64,000 nt of DNA from Hyphomicrobiales bacterium (lineage in GTDB: Bacteria > Pseudomonadota > Alphaproteobacteria > Rhizobiales > Rhizobiaceae): assembly GCA_900472295.1 (NCBI GenBank), contig UCIA01000019.1, positions 35,424-99,423 of the forward strand, written 5' to 3'. Made by a program: the position numbers and the translations under genes. Position 1 is the stretch's first letter, and every line of letters starts with the position of its first letter. Shown one piece after another: positions 52,649-61,332 of the stretch. The notes under the pieces were generated by a model that worked only from the letters and a program-made list of their open reading frames with translations, was not told the DNA's origin and did no database searches.

Positions 52649-53723
52649 CGCCCATCTGAACCGTGCCGACCTCAGTCATGCCCTCGGACAAAATATCCTT
52701 GGTGCGCAGCCCGTCGTCGAGCACGGCGGCGATTGCCGCTTCGAGCTTGTCGGCTTCATCGACCATGCCGAAGGAATAGCGCATGCACATCGCAAACGAC
52801 GCGATCATGGCGATCGGGTTGGCGATGCCCTGTCCGGCAATATCGGGCGCCGAGCCATGCACCGGCTCGTACAGTGCCTTGCGCTTCTTGGTCTTCACAT
52901 CCGGCGCACCGAGCGAGGCCGACGGCAGCATGCCGATCGATCCCGTCAGCATGGCGGCGATGTCGGACAGCATGTCGCCGAACAGATTGTCGGTAACGAT
53001 GACGTCGAACTGTTTTGGCCAGCGCACCAGCTGCATGCCGCCGGCATCGGCCAGCATGTGGTCGAGCTTGACGTCGGCATAGCGCGCCTTCTGCGTCTGG
53101 GTGACGACCTCGTTCCACAGCACGCCGGATTTCATCACGTTGCGCTTTTCCATCGACGTCACATGGTTCTTGCGGGTACGCGCCAGCTCGAAGGCGACAC
53201 CCGAAATGCGCTCGATCTCGAACGTGTCGTAGACCTGCGTGTCGATGCCGCGCTTCTGGCCGTTGCCGAGATCGATGATCTGCTTCGGCTCGCCGAAATA
53301 GACGCCGCCGGTGAGCTCGCGCACGATCAATATGTCGAGGCCTTCGACCACCTCCTGCTTCAGCGAAGACGATGCCGCCAGCGCCGGATAACAGATGGCG
53401 GGACGCAGATTGGCAAACAGCTCCATGTCCTTGCGCAGCCGCAGGAGCCCGGCCTCGGGGCGCACCTCGTATGGCACCTTGTCCCATTTCGGCCCGCCGA
53501 CGGCGCCGAACAGCACGGCGTCGGCCGCCATCGCCTTTGCCATGTCGGCATCCGAAATCGCCGCGCCATGCGCATCGTAGGCGCAGCCGCCGACCAGACC
53601 TTCATCGGTGGCAAAATCGCTGCCGAGCTTGGCGTTCATGGCCGCGATCAGCTTCTTCACCTCGGCCATCGCCTCGGGGCCAATGCCGTCGCCGGCGAGC
53701 AGGAGAAGATTTTTCGAAGCCAT
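52620..53723 (-). CDS. leuB: 3-Isopropylmalate dehydrogenase
   Basis: Oxidises and decarboxylates 3-isopropylmalate to 2-oxoisocaproate with NAD+, the third step of leucine synthesis. The 367-residue protein has the N-terminal [20 protein letters not shown], the substrate-binding [23 protein letters not shown] region, the metal-binding aspartates in [29 protein letters not shown], and the NAD-binding [22 protein letters not shown]. The ATG at 53723 is the family-typical start ([17 protein letters not shown]). leuD lies 2.4 kb upstream on the same strand with three unrelated genes between; leuC is not in the window. Confidence 0.97.
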   Translation of the reverse strand: MASKNLLLLAGDGIGPEAMAEVKKLIAAMNAKLGSDFATDEGLVGGCAYDAHGAAISDADMAKAMAADAVLFGAVGGPKWDKVPYEVRPEAGLLRLRKDMELFANLRPAICYPALAASSSLKQEVVEGLDILIVRELTGGVYFGEPKQIIDLGNGQKRGIDTQVYDTFEIERISGVAFELARTRKNHVTSMEKRNVMKSGVLWNEVVTQTQKARYADVKLDHMLADAGGMQLVRWPKQFDVIVTDNLFGDMLSDIAAMLTGSIGMLPSASLGAPDVKTKKRKALYEPVHGSAPDIAGQGIANPIAMIASFAMCMRYSFGMVDEADKLEAAIAAVLDDGLRTKDILSEGMTEVGTVQMGDAIIAKFLG

Positions 53724-53843
53724 CAGAACCGTCCAATGCTGTTTGGAGAAACCGGGGCCTTGCTAAACGCCAAGCGCCCGGCGCGCAAGGGGATGAAGTG
53801 TGCTGCGACGCCTCTCTGACCTGCCGGCCTTTCAAGACCTGGG

Positions 53844-53975
53844 TTCCTCGCCCCCGCCAAAGGCGGGGGAGAGGTGTCCGCGAAGCGGACGGAGAGGGGG
53901 CCTTTTCGTAGGGCGCAGCCCCCTCTCCGTCTCGGCTTCGCCGAGCCACCTCTCCCCCACTTCGTGGGGGCGAGG
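53844..53975. repeat. Palindromic repeat upstream of leuB
   Basis: TTCCTCGCCCCCGCCAAAGG begins the left arm and CACTTCGTGGGGGCGAGGAA ends the right arm. In between lie GTGTCCGCGAAGCGGACGGAG and CTCGGCTTCGCCGAG hairpins and an inverted pair GGAGAGGGGGC / GCCCCCTCTCC. It sits between leuB and the VOC gene, so the leuB promoter must be downstream of it or read through it. Confidence 0.8.
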
Positions 53976-53981
53976 AAAAAA

Positions 53982-54332
53982 TCACAAATGCGAGAGAATG
54001 TTGACCAATCGCCCAAACGGATCGCGCACATAAAACCGCCGCACGCCCCAGGGCTCGTCGGCCGGGCCGTATTCGATGGCGAAGCCGGCGGCCTTCATGC
54101 CTTGCAGCGCCGCATCGACATCGTCGACCTCGATGGAGAGGTCCGGCACCGGCGTGCCCGAGCCGCCTTGGGCCATGAAGCTGATCTGCACCTGCATCCG
54201 TTCGTCGGAGCCGTAGGTAGCGATCCAGCCCTGATCCATCAGCACGTCGAGGCCGAGCACGTCGTGATAGAAGCGTTTCGCCGCCGCCGCGTCCTGCGTC
54301 TCGATATTGGCAACGATGCGCCGGACCGTCAT
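53982..54332 (-). CDS. VOC (glyoxalase/bleomycin-resistance) family protein
   Basis: A 116-residue single-domain vicinal-oxygen-chelate protein, with VRRIVANIETQDAAAAKRFYHDVLGLDVLMDQGWIATYG at the start and SIEVDDVDAALQGMKAAGFAIEYGPADEPWGVRRFYVRDPFGRLVNIL at the end. The usual two beta-alpha-beta-beta-beta units are visible. Its metal ligands cannot be assigned with confidence, so the activity (dioxygenase, isomerase, resistance) is open. It lies 13 bp after the RidA gene, cotranscribed. Confidence 0.88.
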   Translation of the reverse strand: MTVRRIVANIETQDAAAAKRFYHDVLGLDVLMDQGWIATYGSDERMQVQISFMAQGGSGTPVPDLSIEVDDVDAALQGMKAAGFAIEYGPADEPWGVRRFYVRDPFGRLVNILSHL

Positions 54333-54345
54333 GTCTTTGGCCTCC

Positions 54346-54729
54346 TCATGCCGTGCGTCGCAGCGCCGTGACTTCGATCTCGATCTTCATCTCCGGCTTG
54401 TTGAGCTGGCAGACGATCATCGTCGCCGCCGGGCGGATGTCGCCGAAAACCTCGCCGAGGATCGGAAAGACGACATCCACGAAGGCCTGATCGGTGATGT
54501 AATAATGCGCCCGCACCACATCTGCCATGTCGAAGCCGCCGTCCTGAAGCGCCTTGGCGATGGTCGCCAGGCAATTGCGCGTCTGCGCCTCGACCGTCTC
54601 CGGCATGGTCATGGTCGCATAGTCGTAGCCGGTGGTTCCCGACACGAAACACCAGTCACCTTGCACCACTGCCCGCGAATAGCCGGCGGTTTTCTCGAAG
54701 GGTGAGCCGGTGGAGATGAGTTTTCGCAT
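54346..54729 (-). CDS. RidA family enamine/imine deaminase-like protein
   Basis: A 127-residue YjgF/YER057c/UK114 protein. Canonical RidA hydrolyses reactive 2-aminoacrylate and related imines. The N-terminal SFPF-like region is divergent (ISTGSPFEKTAGYSRAVVQGDWCFVSGTTGYD), and the arginine of the active site is present in DIRPAATMIVCQLNKPEMKIEIEVTAL. The family usual length is 125-130 residues. It may be a Rid7-type member rather than RidA itself. Cotranscribed with the VOC gene. Confidence 0.88.
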   Translation of the reverse strand: MRKLISTGSPFEKTAGYSRAVVQGDWCFVSGTTGYDYATMTMPETVEAQTRNCLATIAKALQDGGFDMADVVRAHYYITDQAFVDVVFPILGEVFGDIRPAATMIVCQLNKPEMKIEIEVTALRRTA

Positions 54730-54859
54730 CAGCGTCTCCTTGTAATCACAGGTGCTCGTCTAGCAGCGGAGAGGCGACCGAGTCGTGGGCCAAGGCGAGC
54801 GAAGTGTTGTCACGAAGGGCAATGCATCAGCCTCGGAGGCTGGCCGAATCCTCCGCAGC

Positions 54860-54920
54860 TTCGTCATCCTATGGCGAAGCAAGGAGCGAAGCGACGCGGC
54901 GCAGACCATAGGATGACGAA
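54860..54920. repeat. 60-bp palindromic repeat, CGTCATCC family
   Basis: TTCGTCATCCTATGGCGAAG and CCATAGGATGACGAA are inverted, with a GCGAAGCGACGCGGCGC centre. It matches 7858-7917 in length and design. It lies upstream of the RidA gene, past the DUF1176 stop. Confidence 0.8.
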
Positions 54921-54944
54921 GTCGCGATGGTCTCTCGCTTCGCC

Positions 54945-55865
54945 CTAATTCCCCTGCGCCTTGTCCATCGCCTCCTTCACATCCGCCGGCCAGTTCGCAA
55001 CCGGCGGCCACGCCTGCGGTTGGCTATCGTCACCCCGGCGGGCGAAGTAGAGCGTGTGCTTGACCGGGTCGACCGCCATGAAGCCGTCATTGCTGCCGCA
55101 AGCATGCGGCACACAGCCGCTGGCGTAGAAGGCGCCGGATGCGGTCTTTTCCGTGCCGCCGCCGACCAGCAGGCTGGTCGCCATGTCGGGCATGGTGTTG
55201 CCGAGCATCTTCTGCGCCGCCTTGTAGACGGCCTCATTGTGGAAGGCGTCGATGATGTTCTGGTATTTCGACGGATCGATGTCCTTCCAGTCGGTGCCGG
55301 GCTCCGGCGCGTAAGTCAGGTCGCCTGAGATCGTCAGCCCATCGCTGGGCGACCATTGCAGCGCCTGCTGCGTTGCTCCCGGCAAGAGATAGGGCACGAA
55401 ATAGATGGCATTGTCGGCGACCGCCGCCGGCGGCGCGCCGCATTCGTTCTGCTCCACCGTGAGGCTCTGGATCTCGCCGCCTTCCGGCTTCCAGACGATC
55501 ACCTTGGCCGGGCCGCACTGATTGCCGCCATCGCCGACATCGACCAGCGCCACATCGACGCCGCCGACCTTGACCACCTTGTCGAAGAACACGTCGTAAT
55601 TGCTGGCCAGCTGCTTGCCGTCATAGGCAAGCACCTTTTCGCCGTCCTCTTCCTGCTGGGTGATGGTCAGCTGGCCACCCTCGAACGGGATCGGTGCCTG
55701 GCCGTCATCGTCGGCCATGGCCGCATTGCTCGACGCGCCCGGATCGGCGCCGCCGGACGGATCTTCCGCCGGCACCAGCACCTTGTCGGTCTGTGCAAAC
55801 GCGCCAGCCACCGGCATCAGCATCCACGCCAGCGCGCAGGCGCCGGCAAGAAGCGAACGTGTCAT
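54945..55865 (-). CDS. DUF1176 secreted protein
   Basis: A 306-residue exported protein: a signal peptide (MTRSLLAGACALAWMLMPVAGAFA), an acidic linker, then the DUF1176 domain with QCGPAKVIVWKPEGGEIQSLTVEQNECGAPPAAVADNAIYFVPYLLPGATQQALQWS. The C-terminal part (AVYKAAQKMLGNTMPDMATSLLVGGGTEKTASGAFYASGCVPHACGSNDGFMAVDPVKHTLYFARRGD) resembles a lysozyme-inhibitor-like fold, with CVPHACGSNDG typical. Four cysteines suggest two disulfides. GGAGGA precedes the ATG at 55865. It may protect the envelope against lysozyme; this is inference. Confidence 0.88.
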   Translation of the reverse strand: MTRSLLAGACALAWMLMPVAGAFAQTDKVLVPAEDPSGGADPGASSNAAMADDDGQAPIPFEGGQLTITQQEEDGEKVLAYDGKQLASNYDVFFDKVVKVGGVDVALVDVGDGGNQCGPAKVIVWKPEGGEIQSLTVEQNECGAPPAAVADNAIYFVPYLLPGATQQALQWSPSDGLTISGDLTYAPEPGTDWKDIDPSKYQNIIDAFHNEAVYKAAQKMLGNTMPDMATSLLVGGGTEKTASGAFYASGCVPHACGSNDGFMAVDPVKHTLYFARRGDDSQPQAWPPVANWPADVKEAMDKAQGN

Positions 55866-55992
55866 GGCTGTCCTCCGTTTCGTCAGATCATAGCCGGCCG
55901 GAATCGAAAGGCCAGTCCGCACCTACGCTCCAATGGCCGGCGGAGCAGGAAACCATTCACACATTTTGGAGATTGGCCGAAGCCTTCGCGTC

Positions 55993-56153
55993 TTCGTCAT
56001 CCTGGGGCGAAGCAAGGAGCGAAGCGACGCGGCGCAGACCCCAGGATCCATGCCATGACATACGAGTGCCGCAGCGGTGCGGAATTCTGTTCCGCCGCGC
56101 CCTTTGGCCGACGTAACGGCATGGATCCTCGGGTCAAGCCCGAGGATGACGAA
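55993..56153. repeat. Composite CGTCATCC-family repeat abutting leuD
   Basis: TTCGTCATCCTGGGGCGAAG ... CCCCAGGATCCATGCC forms the left part and GGCATGGATCCTCGGG ... CGAGGATGACGAA the right part, with a GCGGTGCGGAATTCTGTTCC-rich middle. It has the same two-part layout as 15967-16197. The right end stops 3 bp before the leuD stop codon. Confidence 0.8.
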
Positions 56154-56156
56154 GGT

Positions 56157-56762
56157 TCACGCCCAGGGGCGCTCGGCAGCGTTCTTCTTCTCGAACGAGG
56201 CGATGGCGCCGGCCTTTTCCATGGTCAGGCCGATATCGTCGAGACCGTTCAGCAGGCAGTGGCGCTTGAAGTCGTCGAGGTCGAAAGTGACCACGCCGCC
56301 ATCCGGCCCGCGGATTTCCTTGGCCTCGAGATCGACCGAGACCGTCGCATTGGAGCCGCGCGAAGCGTCATCCATCAGCTTCTCCAGGTCTTCGGCGCTG
56401 ACGGTGATCGGCAAAATGCCGTTCTTGAAGCAGTTGTTGTAGAAAATGTCGGCGAACGAGGTCGAGATGACGCAGCGGATGCCGAAATCGAGCAGCGCCC
56501 ACGGCGCATGTTCCCGCGACGAGCCGCAGCCGAAATTGTCGCCGGCGACCAGGATCTGTGCCTTGCGGTAGGCCGGCTTGTTGAGCACGAAATCGGGGTT
56601 TTCCGAGCCGTCATCCAGATAGCGCATTTCGGCGAACAGGCCGCTGCCGAGCCCGGTGCGCTTGATCGTCTTGAGATAATCCTTGGGGATGATCATGTCG
56701 GTGTCGACATTGACGATCGGCATCGGAGCGGCGACGCCGGTGAGCTTGGTGAATTTATCCAT
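56157..56762 (-). CDS. leuD: 3-Isopropylmalate dehydratase small subunit
   Basis: With LeuC it isomerises 2-isopropylmalate to 3-isopropylmalate in leucine synthesis. The 201-residue protein has the swivel-domain signature: [19 protein letters not shown], then [43 protein letters not shown], and the C-terminal [17 protein letters not shown]. The ATG at 56762 gives [15 protein letters not shown], the expected start; a longer in-frame version adds an unrelated extension. leuC, the Fe-S large subunit, is not in the window. A composite repeat begins 3 bp after the stop. Confidence 0.96.
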   Translation of the reverse strand: MDKFTKLTGVAAPMPIVNVDTDMIIPKDYLKTIKRTGLGSGLFAEMRYLDDGSENPDFVLNKPAYRKAQILVAGDNFGCGSSREHAPWALLDFGIRCVISTSFADIFYNNCFKNGILPITVSAEDLEKLMDDASRGSNATVSVDLEAKEIRGPDGGVVTFDLDDFKRHCLLNGLDDIGLTMEKAGAIASFEKKNAAERPWA

Positions 56763-56919
56763 GGCTTTTGCCCGTATTCTCGTTGCGGGAGATTGCTGAC
56801 GCACCGTTTACACAAAGCCGGAGGCAAATAAAAGGCAACTGTTCGTGCGCGGCCCTGGACCGAAAGATCGGCGCCGCAAACGTCTTTAAAACCGGCTGCT
56901 GCTGGTGCACCTTGCACCC

Positions 56920-57345
56920 ATGACCACACCTTCGAAAGTCCTCTATGCCAGCGAGCCGGAGCTCGGCGTCGCCGAGTTCCGCCGCGTGCTAGTCGACTCC
57001 ACGCTGGGCGAGACACGCCCCGTCGACGACGAAGCCCGGCTGCAGGCGATGCTTTCAGGCGCAAACCTGGTCCTGACCGCGCGCCTCGACATAGAAGACA
57101 GGCCGCTGATCGGAGTGGCCCGCGCCATCACCGACTTTTCCTGGGTGTGCTACATCTCCGAGCTCGCCGTGGCGCAATCGGCGCAAGGCCTCGGCATCGG
57201 CAAGGGCCTGATGGACGCCGCGCGGCGCGAGCTCGGCCCTTCCGTGGCCATCAGCCTGATCTCGATGCCCGACGCCGTCGGCTTCTACGAGCGCATCGGC
57301 ATGAAGCGCATGGCCGACGCGTTCTGGTTCTCCCGCAAGAGCTGA
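56920..57345 (+). CDS. GNAT N-acetyltransferase
   Basis: A 141-residue acetyltransferase of the small GNAT type. It has the acetyl-CoA loop ELAVAQSAQGLGIGKGLMDAARREL, then AISLISMPDAVGFYERIGMKRMADAFWF, a common ending in this group. The substrate is unknown. I chose the ATG at 56920 (MTTPSKVLYASEPELG); a GTG five codons upstream is an alternative. Divergent from leuD, 157 bp apart, so the promoters share that gap. Confidence 0.85.
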   Translation: MTTPSKVLYASEPELGVAEFRRVLVDSTLGETRPVDDEARLQAMLSGANLVLTARLDIEDRPLIGVARAITDFSWVCYISELAVAQSAQGLGIGKGLMDAARRELGPSVAISLISMPDAVGFYERIGMKRMADAFWFSRKS

Positions 57346-57762
57346 CCTGACGCCCAGGTGGGGGTAATCCATCGCCTAGGGAGTAATATTCAGAGAAGCC
57401 AAGTCCACGACCGGCGGGCAGGGTCAGTGCCGCCGGTCGTGCCGTAGACGCATCGGATGCCGCTTGGGGGGAGCCTCCGATCCGTTTTGGAAGGGTTGTT
57501 CCCGCGCATTCTCCAGAGTTGGGTGCCTGCGGCACCACCCCCCTTTTGGAGCCGACCTGCCGTTTTGGTGAGCAGGAAACCACAGATCGGCCGCCGTCGA
57601 ATGCGCGTTGAACTTCCCTCGACTTGGGTAATGGCTATACCGGCGAGGGGGCCGACGGTCTTGGGCAATGCGGAACGGTGTTTGGGGCGGGGCGGAACAA
57701 CGCATCTTGCGCCCAGTGGCCGGCGCCCTTGACCCGCGCTCCATCGGGTCCAGATACCCGGC
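57346..57762. other. Hairpin-rich gap between GNAT and DUF72 genes
   Basis: 417 bp without a convincing gene. A perfect 12-bp stem CACGACCGGCGG/CCGCCGGTCGTG lies at 57406-57441, and GGGTGCCTGCGGCACC at about 57519. Two direct GGG(G/A)GTAAT copies (57360-57386) may be a regulator site. Several overlapping frames on the minus strand are of poor composition. Confidence 0.4.
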
Positions 57763-58494
57763 ATGGAAAATCGCCGATCTCTGATAGGCACCGCCGGCTG
57801 GGGAATTCCGTCCCGATACAAGGATGATCTTCCGCAATCCGGTTCGCATCTCGAGCGCTACGCAAAGCGCTTTCCGGTCGTCGAGATCGACACTTCCTTC
57901 TACAAGCCGCGCCGGCGTCAGACTTATGAGCGCTGGGCAAGCTCGGTGCCTGAGCACTTCCGCTTCGCCGTCAAGACACCGAAAACCATGACCCATGAGC
58001 ATCGCCTCGCCGATTGCGAGGCGCTGGCAGAGGACTTTCTCGGACAGGTCGAAGGTCTCGGCGAAAAGCTGAGCGTGCTTTTGGTGCAGCTACCACCGAG
58101 CCTGCCCTTCGAGCCGGAGGTCGCCGGCGGTTTCTTCGACATGCTGGGCAAGCGCACCAGGGCAAGGCTGGTATGCGAACCACGTCATCCCAGTTGGTTC
58201 GTCGCCGAGGCGGACGCGCTTCTGGCCGGGCACCGGATTGCGCGCGTTGCCGCCGATCCGGCGCCAGTCCCTGAGGCGGCGTTGCCGGGCGGCTGGTCTG
58301 GCCTTGCCTATTTCCGCTGGCATGGCGCACCAAGGGTCTACTATTCGGACTACGATGCCGAAGCGCTCGACCGGTTTGGCCGGCAGGTGAAAGCGGCGGC
58401 AGATGCCGGCGCCGAGGTGTGGGGGATTTTCGACAACACGGCGAACGGGCATGCGCTTGGCAACGCGATGGTGGTTGATGCGGTGGTGACGTAG
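57763..58494 (+). CDS. DUF72 family protein (YecE-like)
   Basis: A 243-residue TIM-barrel-like protein of the DUF72/COG1801 family, function unknown. Landmarks are LIGTAGWGIPSRY at the start, LERYAKRFPVVEIDTSFYKPRRRQTYERWASSVPEHFRFAVKTPKTMTHE, LVQLPPSLPFEPEVAGGFF, LVCEPRHPSWF and YFRWHGAPRVYYSDYDAEAL with IFDNTANGHALGNA at the end. These strand-end motifs resemble a nuclease-like barrel, but no activity is established. The start is ATG 57763. The gene stands alone. Confidence 0.9.
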   Translation: MENRRSLIGTAGWGIPSRYKDDLPQSGSHLERYAKRFPVVEIDTSFYKPRRRQTYERWASSVPEHFRFAVKTPKTMTHEHRLADCEALAEDFLGQVEGLGEKLSVLLVQLPPSLPFEPEVAGGFFDMLGKRTRARLVCEPRHPSWFVAEADALLAGHRIARVAADPAPVPEAALPGGWSGLAYFRWHGAPRVYYSDYDAEALDRFGRQVKAAADAGAEVWGIFDNTANGHALGNAMVVDAVVT

Positions 58495-58501
58495 CGCGCT
58501 C

Positions 58502-58530
58502 TTCCTTCCCCCCATGTGGGGGGAAGGAAA
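58502..58530. repeat. CTTCCTTCCCCCC palindrome
   Basis: CTTCCTTCCCCCCATG and GTGGGGGGAAGGAA form a tight hairpin followed by AAAAAAGA on the plus strand. There is no T run on either strand in the required place, so I call it a repeat rather than a canonical terminator. It sits between convergent genes. Confidence 0.65.
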
Positions 58531-58541
58531 AAAGAGGCGCC

Positions 58542-59708
58542 TCAAATCACATTCAATTCCCGAAATGCCCTGCCCTCTGCCACCCGTTCATACCCAAACG
58601 CCGAGCAATCCACCGTGCGATACCCGCCATGCACCAGCAACTCCGCCAGCGCCTTGCCGACCGCCGGCGCTTGCTGGAGCCCATGCCCCGAAAAGCCGTT
58701 GGCGAAGATGAAATTGCCGACTTCGGGATGCGGCCCGATCACGGCGTTCTGGTCGAGCGTGTTGTAGTCGTAGTGGCCGGCCCAGGCGCGGGTCGGCTTG
58801 ATGGCTTCGAAGGCCGGAATGCGGGTTGCCAGCACCGGCCAGATCACATCCTCGAATAGCGGCCAGTCGACGTCGAAATCCCTTGGGTCGGCGGGGCCGT
58901 CACCCTCTTCCGGCTCGGCGCCGCCGGTGAGATAGACCGAGCCTTCCGGCCTGACATAGATACCGGAGGGATCGACCAGCAGCGGCATGTCAGCGTATTT
59001 TTCCCGTGCCTCGAAAACGAAGACGTTGCGCTTGCGCGGCTCGACGGGCAGCGCGAGCCCGGCCAGGCCGGCGACCTTGCCGGCATTCGGCCCGGTGGCG
59101 TTGACGACGATGCCGGCTTCCAGTCTTTCGCCATTGTCGAGGCTCACGCTGGTGACGCGGTTGACCTGCCGCTCGATGCCGGTGACATCGGCGGCGATGA
59201 AATCGATTTGTCTGTCGCGCAGCGCCTTGCGAAACAGCGTCAGCATGGCATGGGCGTCGAACCAGCCCTCGCCGGTGCGGCCGAAGGCACCGGCGCTGAT
59301 GCCTTCCGTCGACAACCAGGAAAAGCGCTTTGCCAGCTGGTCGGCATCCTCGAGCAGAATGTCGGCGCCCTCGGCGATCTGCGCCTCGTGATTGGCTTTC
59401 AGGATCGGCAGCCCGGCCTCGCCGGCCAGGATCAGATAGCCGCCCTCGCGAAAACCGATGTCGGCGTCAATGCCGAAGGTCTCCTTCAGCCGCCGGAACA
59501 GGTTCAGCGTGAACTGCGACAGCCGGATATTTTCTGGAATCGAGAATTGCTGACGGATCGAGGCCATGGACAGCGTCGTTGCCGCATGGGCGAATTGCGG
59601 ATCGCGCTCGATCAGCGCGATGGAACCGGAAAACCCTTCCTCGCGCAGATAGTAGGCGACCGAGGAACCGACGATGGCTCCGCCGATGATGACGATGTCG
59701 TAGCGCAC
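58542..59708 (-). CDS. FAD-dependent oxidoreductase (DAO family)
   Basis: A 388-residue D-amino-acid-oxidase-family flavoenzyme of the glycine/sarcosine-oxidase type. The Rossmann loop DIVIIGGAIVGSSVAYYLREEG opens the protein; then come ERDPQFAHAATTLSMASIRQQFSIPENIRLS, VVNATGPNAGKVAGLAGLALPVEPRKRNVFVFE, and the C-terminal FANGFSGHGLQQAPAVGKALAELL with the GFSGHG-x-x-x-AP motif typical of the sarcosine-oxidase-like group. It should oxidise an amino acid or secondary amine; the substrate is unknown. The start is GTG 59708 with GGAG seven nucleotides upstream. It follows the sensor kinase gene by 28 bp on the same strand. Confidence 0.92.
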   Translation of the reverse strand: MRYDIVIIGGAIVGSSVAYYLREEGFSGSIALIERDPQFAHAATTLSMASIRQQFSIPENIRLSQFTLNLFRRLKETFGIDADIGFREGGYLILAGEAGLPILKANHEAQIAEGADILLEDADQLAKRFSWLSTEGISAGAFGRTGEGWFDAHAMLTLFRKALRDRQIDFIAADVTGIERQVNRVTSVSLDNGERLEAGIVVNATGPNAGKVAGLAGLALPVEPRKRNVFVFEAREKYADMPLLVDPSGIYVRPEGSVYLTGGAEPEEGDGPADPRDFDVDWPLFEDVIWPVLATRIPAFEAIKPTRAWAGHYDYNTLDQNAVIGPHPEVGNFIFANGFSGHGLQQAPAVGKALAELLVHGGYRTVDCSAFGYERVAEGRAFRELNVI

Positions 59709-59736
59709 TTTTTTCTCCGATCCGCCGGCAGCCTAT

Positions 59737-61332
59737 TTACACAGCTGGCAAGGAAATCTCGAAGCGCGTGCCGCGCCCGGAGTCAACCAGCGCGATCGTG
59801 CCATCATGCGCTTTCAGGAGGGCCAGCACGATACCGAGCCCCATGCCGGTGCCACCGGACTCGCGCCGCGTGGTGAAAAACGGCTCGAAAATGCGGGCCC
59901 TGTTGCTTGGCGATATGCCGGCGCCGTCGTCGCTGACCGTAATCGTCGCCTTGTCCTCGGCGGCGGCTGCCGACAGCAAAACCTGGGTGGCGCCGTGCCT
60001 GGCCGAATTATCGATCAGATTGGCAAGCACGATCGCCGCATTTTCGGCCGATATGCGCAGGCCGATTTCACCACCCGCCTCGACGCTAACCGCCAGCCTG
60101 CCGTCCACCGGCAGCAGCGCCAGCGCCGCATCGAGCGATGTGCTTTCGCCGCTCGGCGCCAGGTTTTCGGCGCGCGCCAGGTCGAGCAAGCGCCGCACCA
60201 GCAGGTTGAGTCTTCCTGCATCGTTGACGATGTTGCCGGAAAATCGCTTGCGTTCAGTCGCGTCCATCGCTTCGCCGGAATCGCGCAACAGCTCGGCCGC
60301 GCCCTGGATCGCCGTCAGCGGCGATTTGAGCTCGTGCGAGACATGGGTGGCGAAGGTCTGGATCGAGTCGGAGCGCGCCTGCAGCTTTTCGGCCATGTCG
60401 AGGAAAGCGGCGGACAGTTCGGCCATTTCGCGCGTGCCGTGATGGTCGAGCGGGCGGATGGCGTCGCGATCGCCGGCGGCAATGCGCCTCGTGCGCTCCA
60501 TCAGCGCATAGATCGGCCGGCTGACCGTGCGCAGGAAGACCAGCGCGATCAGCAGCGTGCCGAACAGCATGGCGATGGCGGCCAGCGTCACCTTGCCGCG
60601 TTCGCCATAGAGGTGTTTGACGATGTTGTTCGGCGTTCGCGACAGGTAGATCACCCCGGCGACATGGCCGTCGACCGCGATCGGCATGGCGACGAAGACA
60701 CGAACTTTCGTGCCGCGGCTGACCGAATAGAGCGGCGGTGCCGGCTGGTCGGGAATGCGCTGCCTGAGCACGCTGGCATAGTGGCCGGCTAAGGCCTCGC
60801 GCACCTCCTCGACATGGGCGAGCGACAGGCCGACCTCATCGCGCCCGGCAATGACGACGCCATGCGGGTCGAGCAGCCGAAAGCCGGCCAGCGTGGTTTT
60901 CTGCGTGGTGTCGAGAATGCCGGACAGCCGCGCGCCGATCGCCGCAAAGGCCGGATCGGTGGCGGCGGCGACGCCGGCGGGCCGGGTCGGCAGCAGATAG
61001 TCGGAGGCGAGATCGAGGCTCGGCTCGATCGGCTGGTACGGCGTGTCGTCGCCACGGCTGGCATCGTCGCTCTCAACGTCGACTGGCCCGCCAAGTCTGT
61101 CCTGGGAAATGCCGGCGTCACGCACATCCTGCGCATAGATGGCGGCGATGACGGCGCCTTGCGCGATCAGCTCGCCCTCGGTCTGGCGGATCAGCTGGTT
61201 TTCATAAAGCCGGAAGAAGAACAGGCCGACCAGCGGCAGCGCCAGCACCATGATGAGGATGGCGAGAACCACCGTGGCCAGCCTTGGCCGCCATTTGGTG
61301 CCGATCCATTTGGCGTCGCTCAGGCGCCGCAT
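59737..61332 (-). CDS. Sensor histidine kinase
   Basis: A 531-residue membrane kinase. TM1 is at about 18-40, a periplasmic sensor runs to about 225, TM2 follows, then HAMP and HisKA with the phospho-acceptor H333 in FATHVSHELKSPLTAIQ. The HATPase has an N box ANLIDNSARHG, G1 DDGAGI and G2 GTGMGLGIV. The sensor domain has a CHASE-like layout but is not assigned. The ATG at 61332 overlaps the response-regulator stop by 13 bases. It works with that regulator; the signal is unknown. Confidence 0.94.
   Translation of the reverse strand: MRRLSDAKWIGTKWRPRLATVVLAILIMVLALPLVGLFFFRLYENQLIRQTEGELIAQGAVIAAIYAQDVRDAGISQDRLGGPVDVESDDASRGDDTPYQPIEPSLDLASDYLLPTRPAGVAAATDPAFAAIGARLSGILDTTQKTTLAGFRLLDPHGVVIAGRDEVGLSLAHVEEVREALAGHYASVLRQRIPDQPAPPLYSVSRGTKVRVFVAMPIAVDGHVAGVIYLSRTPNNIVKHLYGERGKVTLAAIAMLFGTLLIALVFLRTVSRPIYALMERTRRIAAGDRDAIRPLDHHGTREMAELSAAFLDMAEKLQARSDSIQTFATHVSHELKSPLTAIQGAAELLRDSGEAMDATERKRFSGNIVNDAGRLNLLVRRLLDLARAENLAPSGESTSLDAALALLPVDGRLAVSVEAGGEIGLRISAENAAIVLANLIDNSARHGATQVLLSAAAAEDKATITVSDDGAGISPSNRARIFEPFFTTRRESGGTGMGLGIVLALLKAHDGTIALVDSGRGTRFEISLPAV

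Noticed and set aside
57390..57821. 143-codon minus-strand frame in the 57.4-57.8 kb gap
   Set aside because: Composition is Arg/Pro/Gly-rich, it overlaps the DUF72 start, and other overlapping frames are equally open. No motif.
58502..58537. Rho-independent terminator between DUF72 and the FAD oxidoreductase
   Set aside because: The stem is strong but neither strand has a T run after it; the plus strand has A's. Listed as a repeat.
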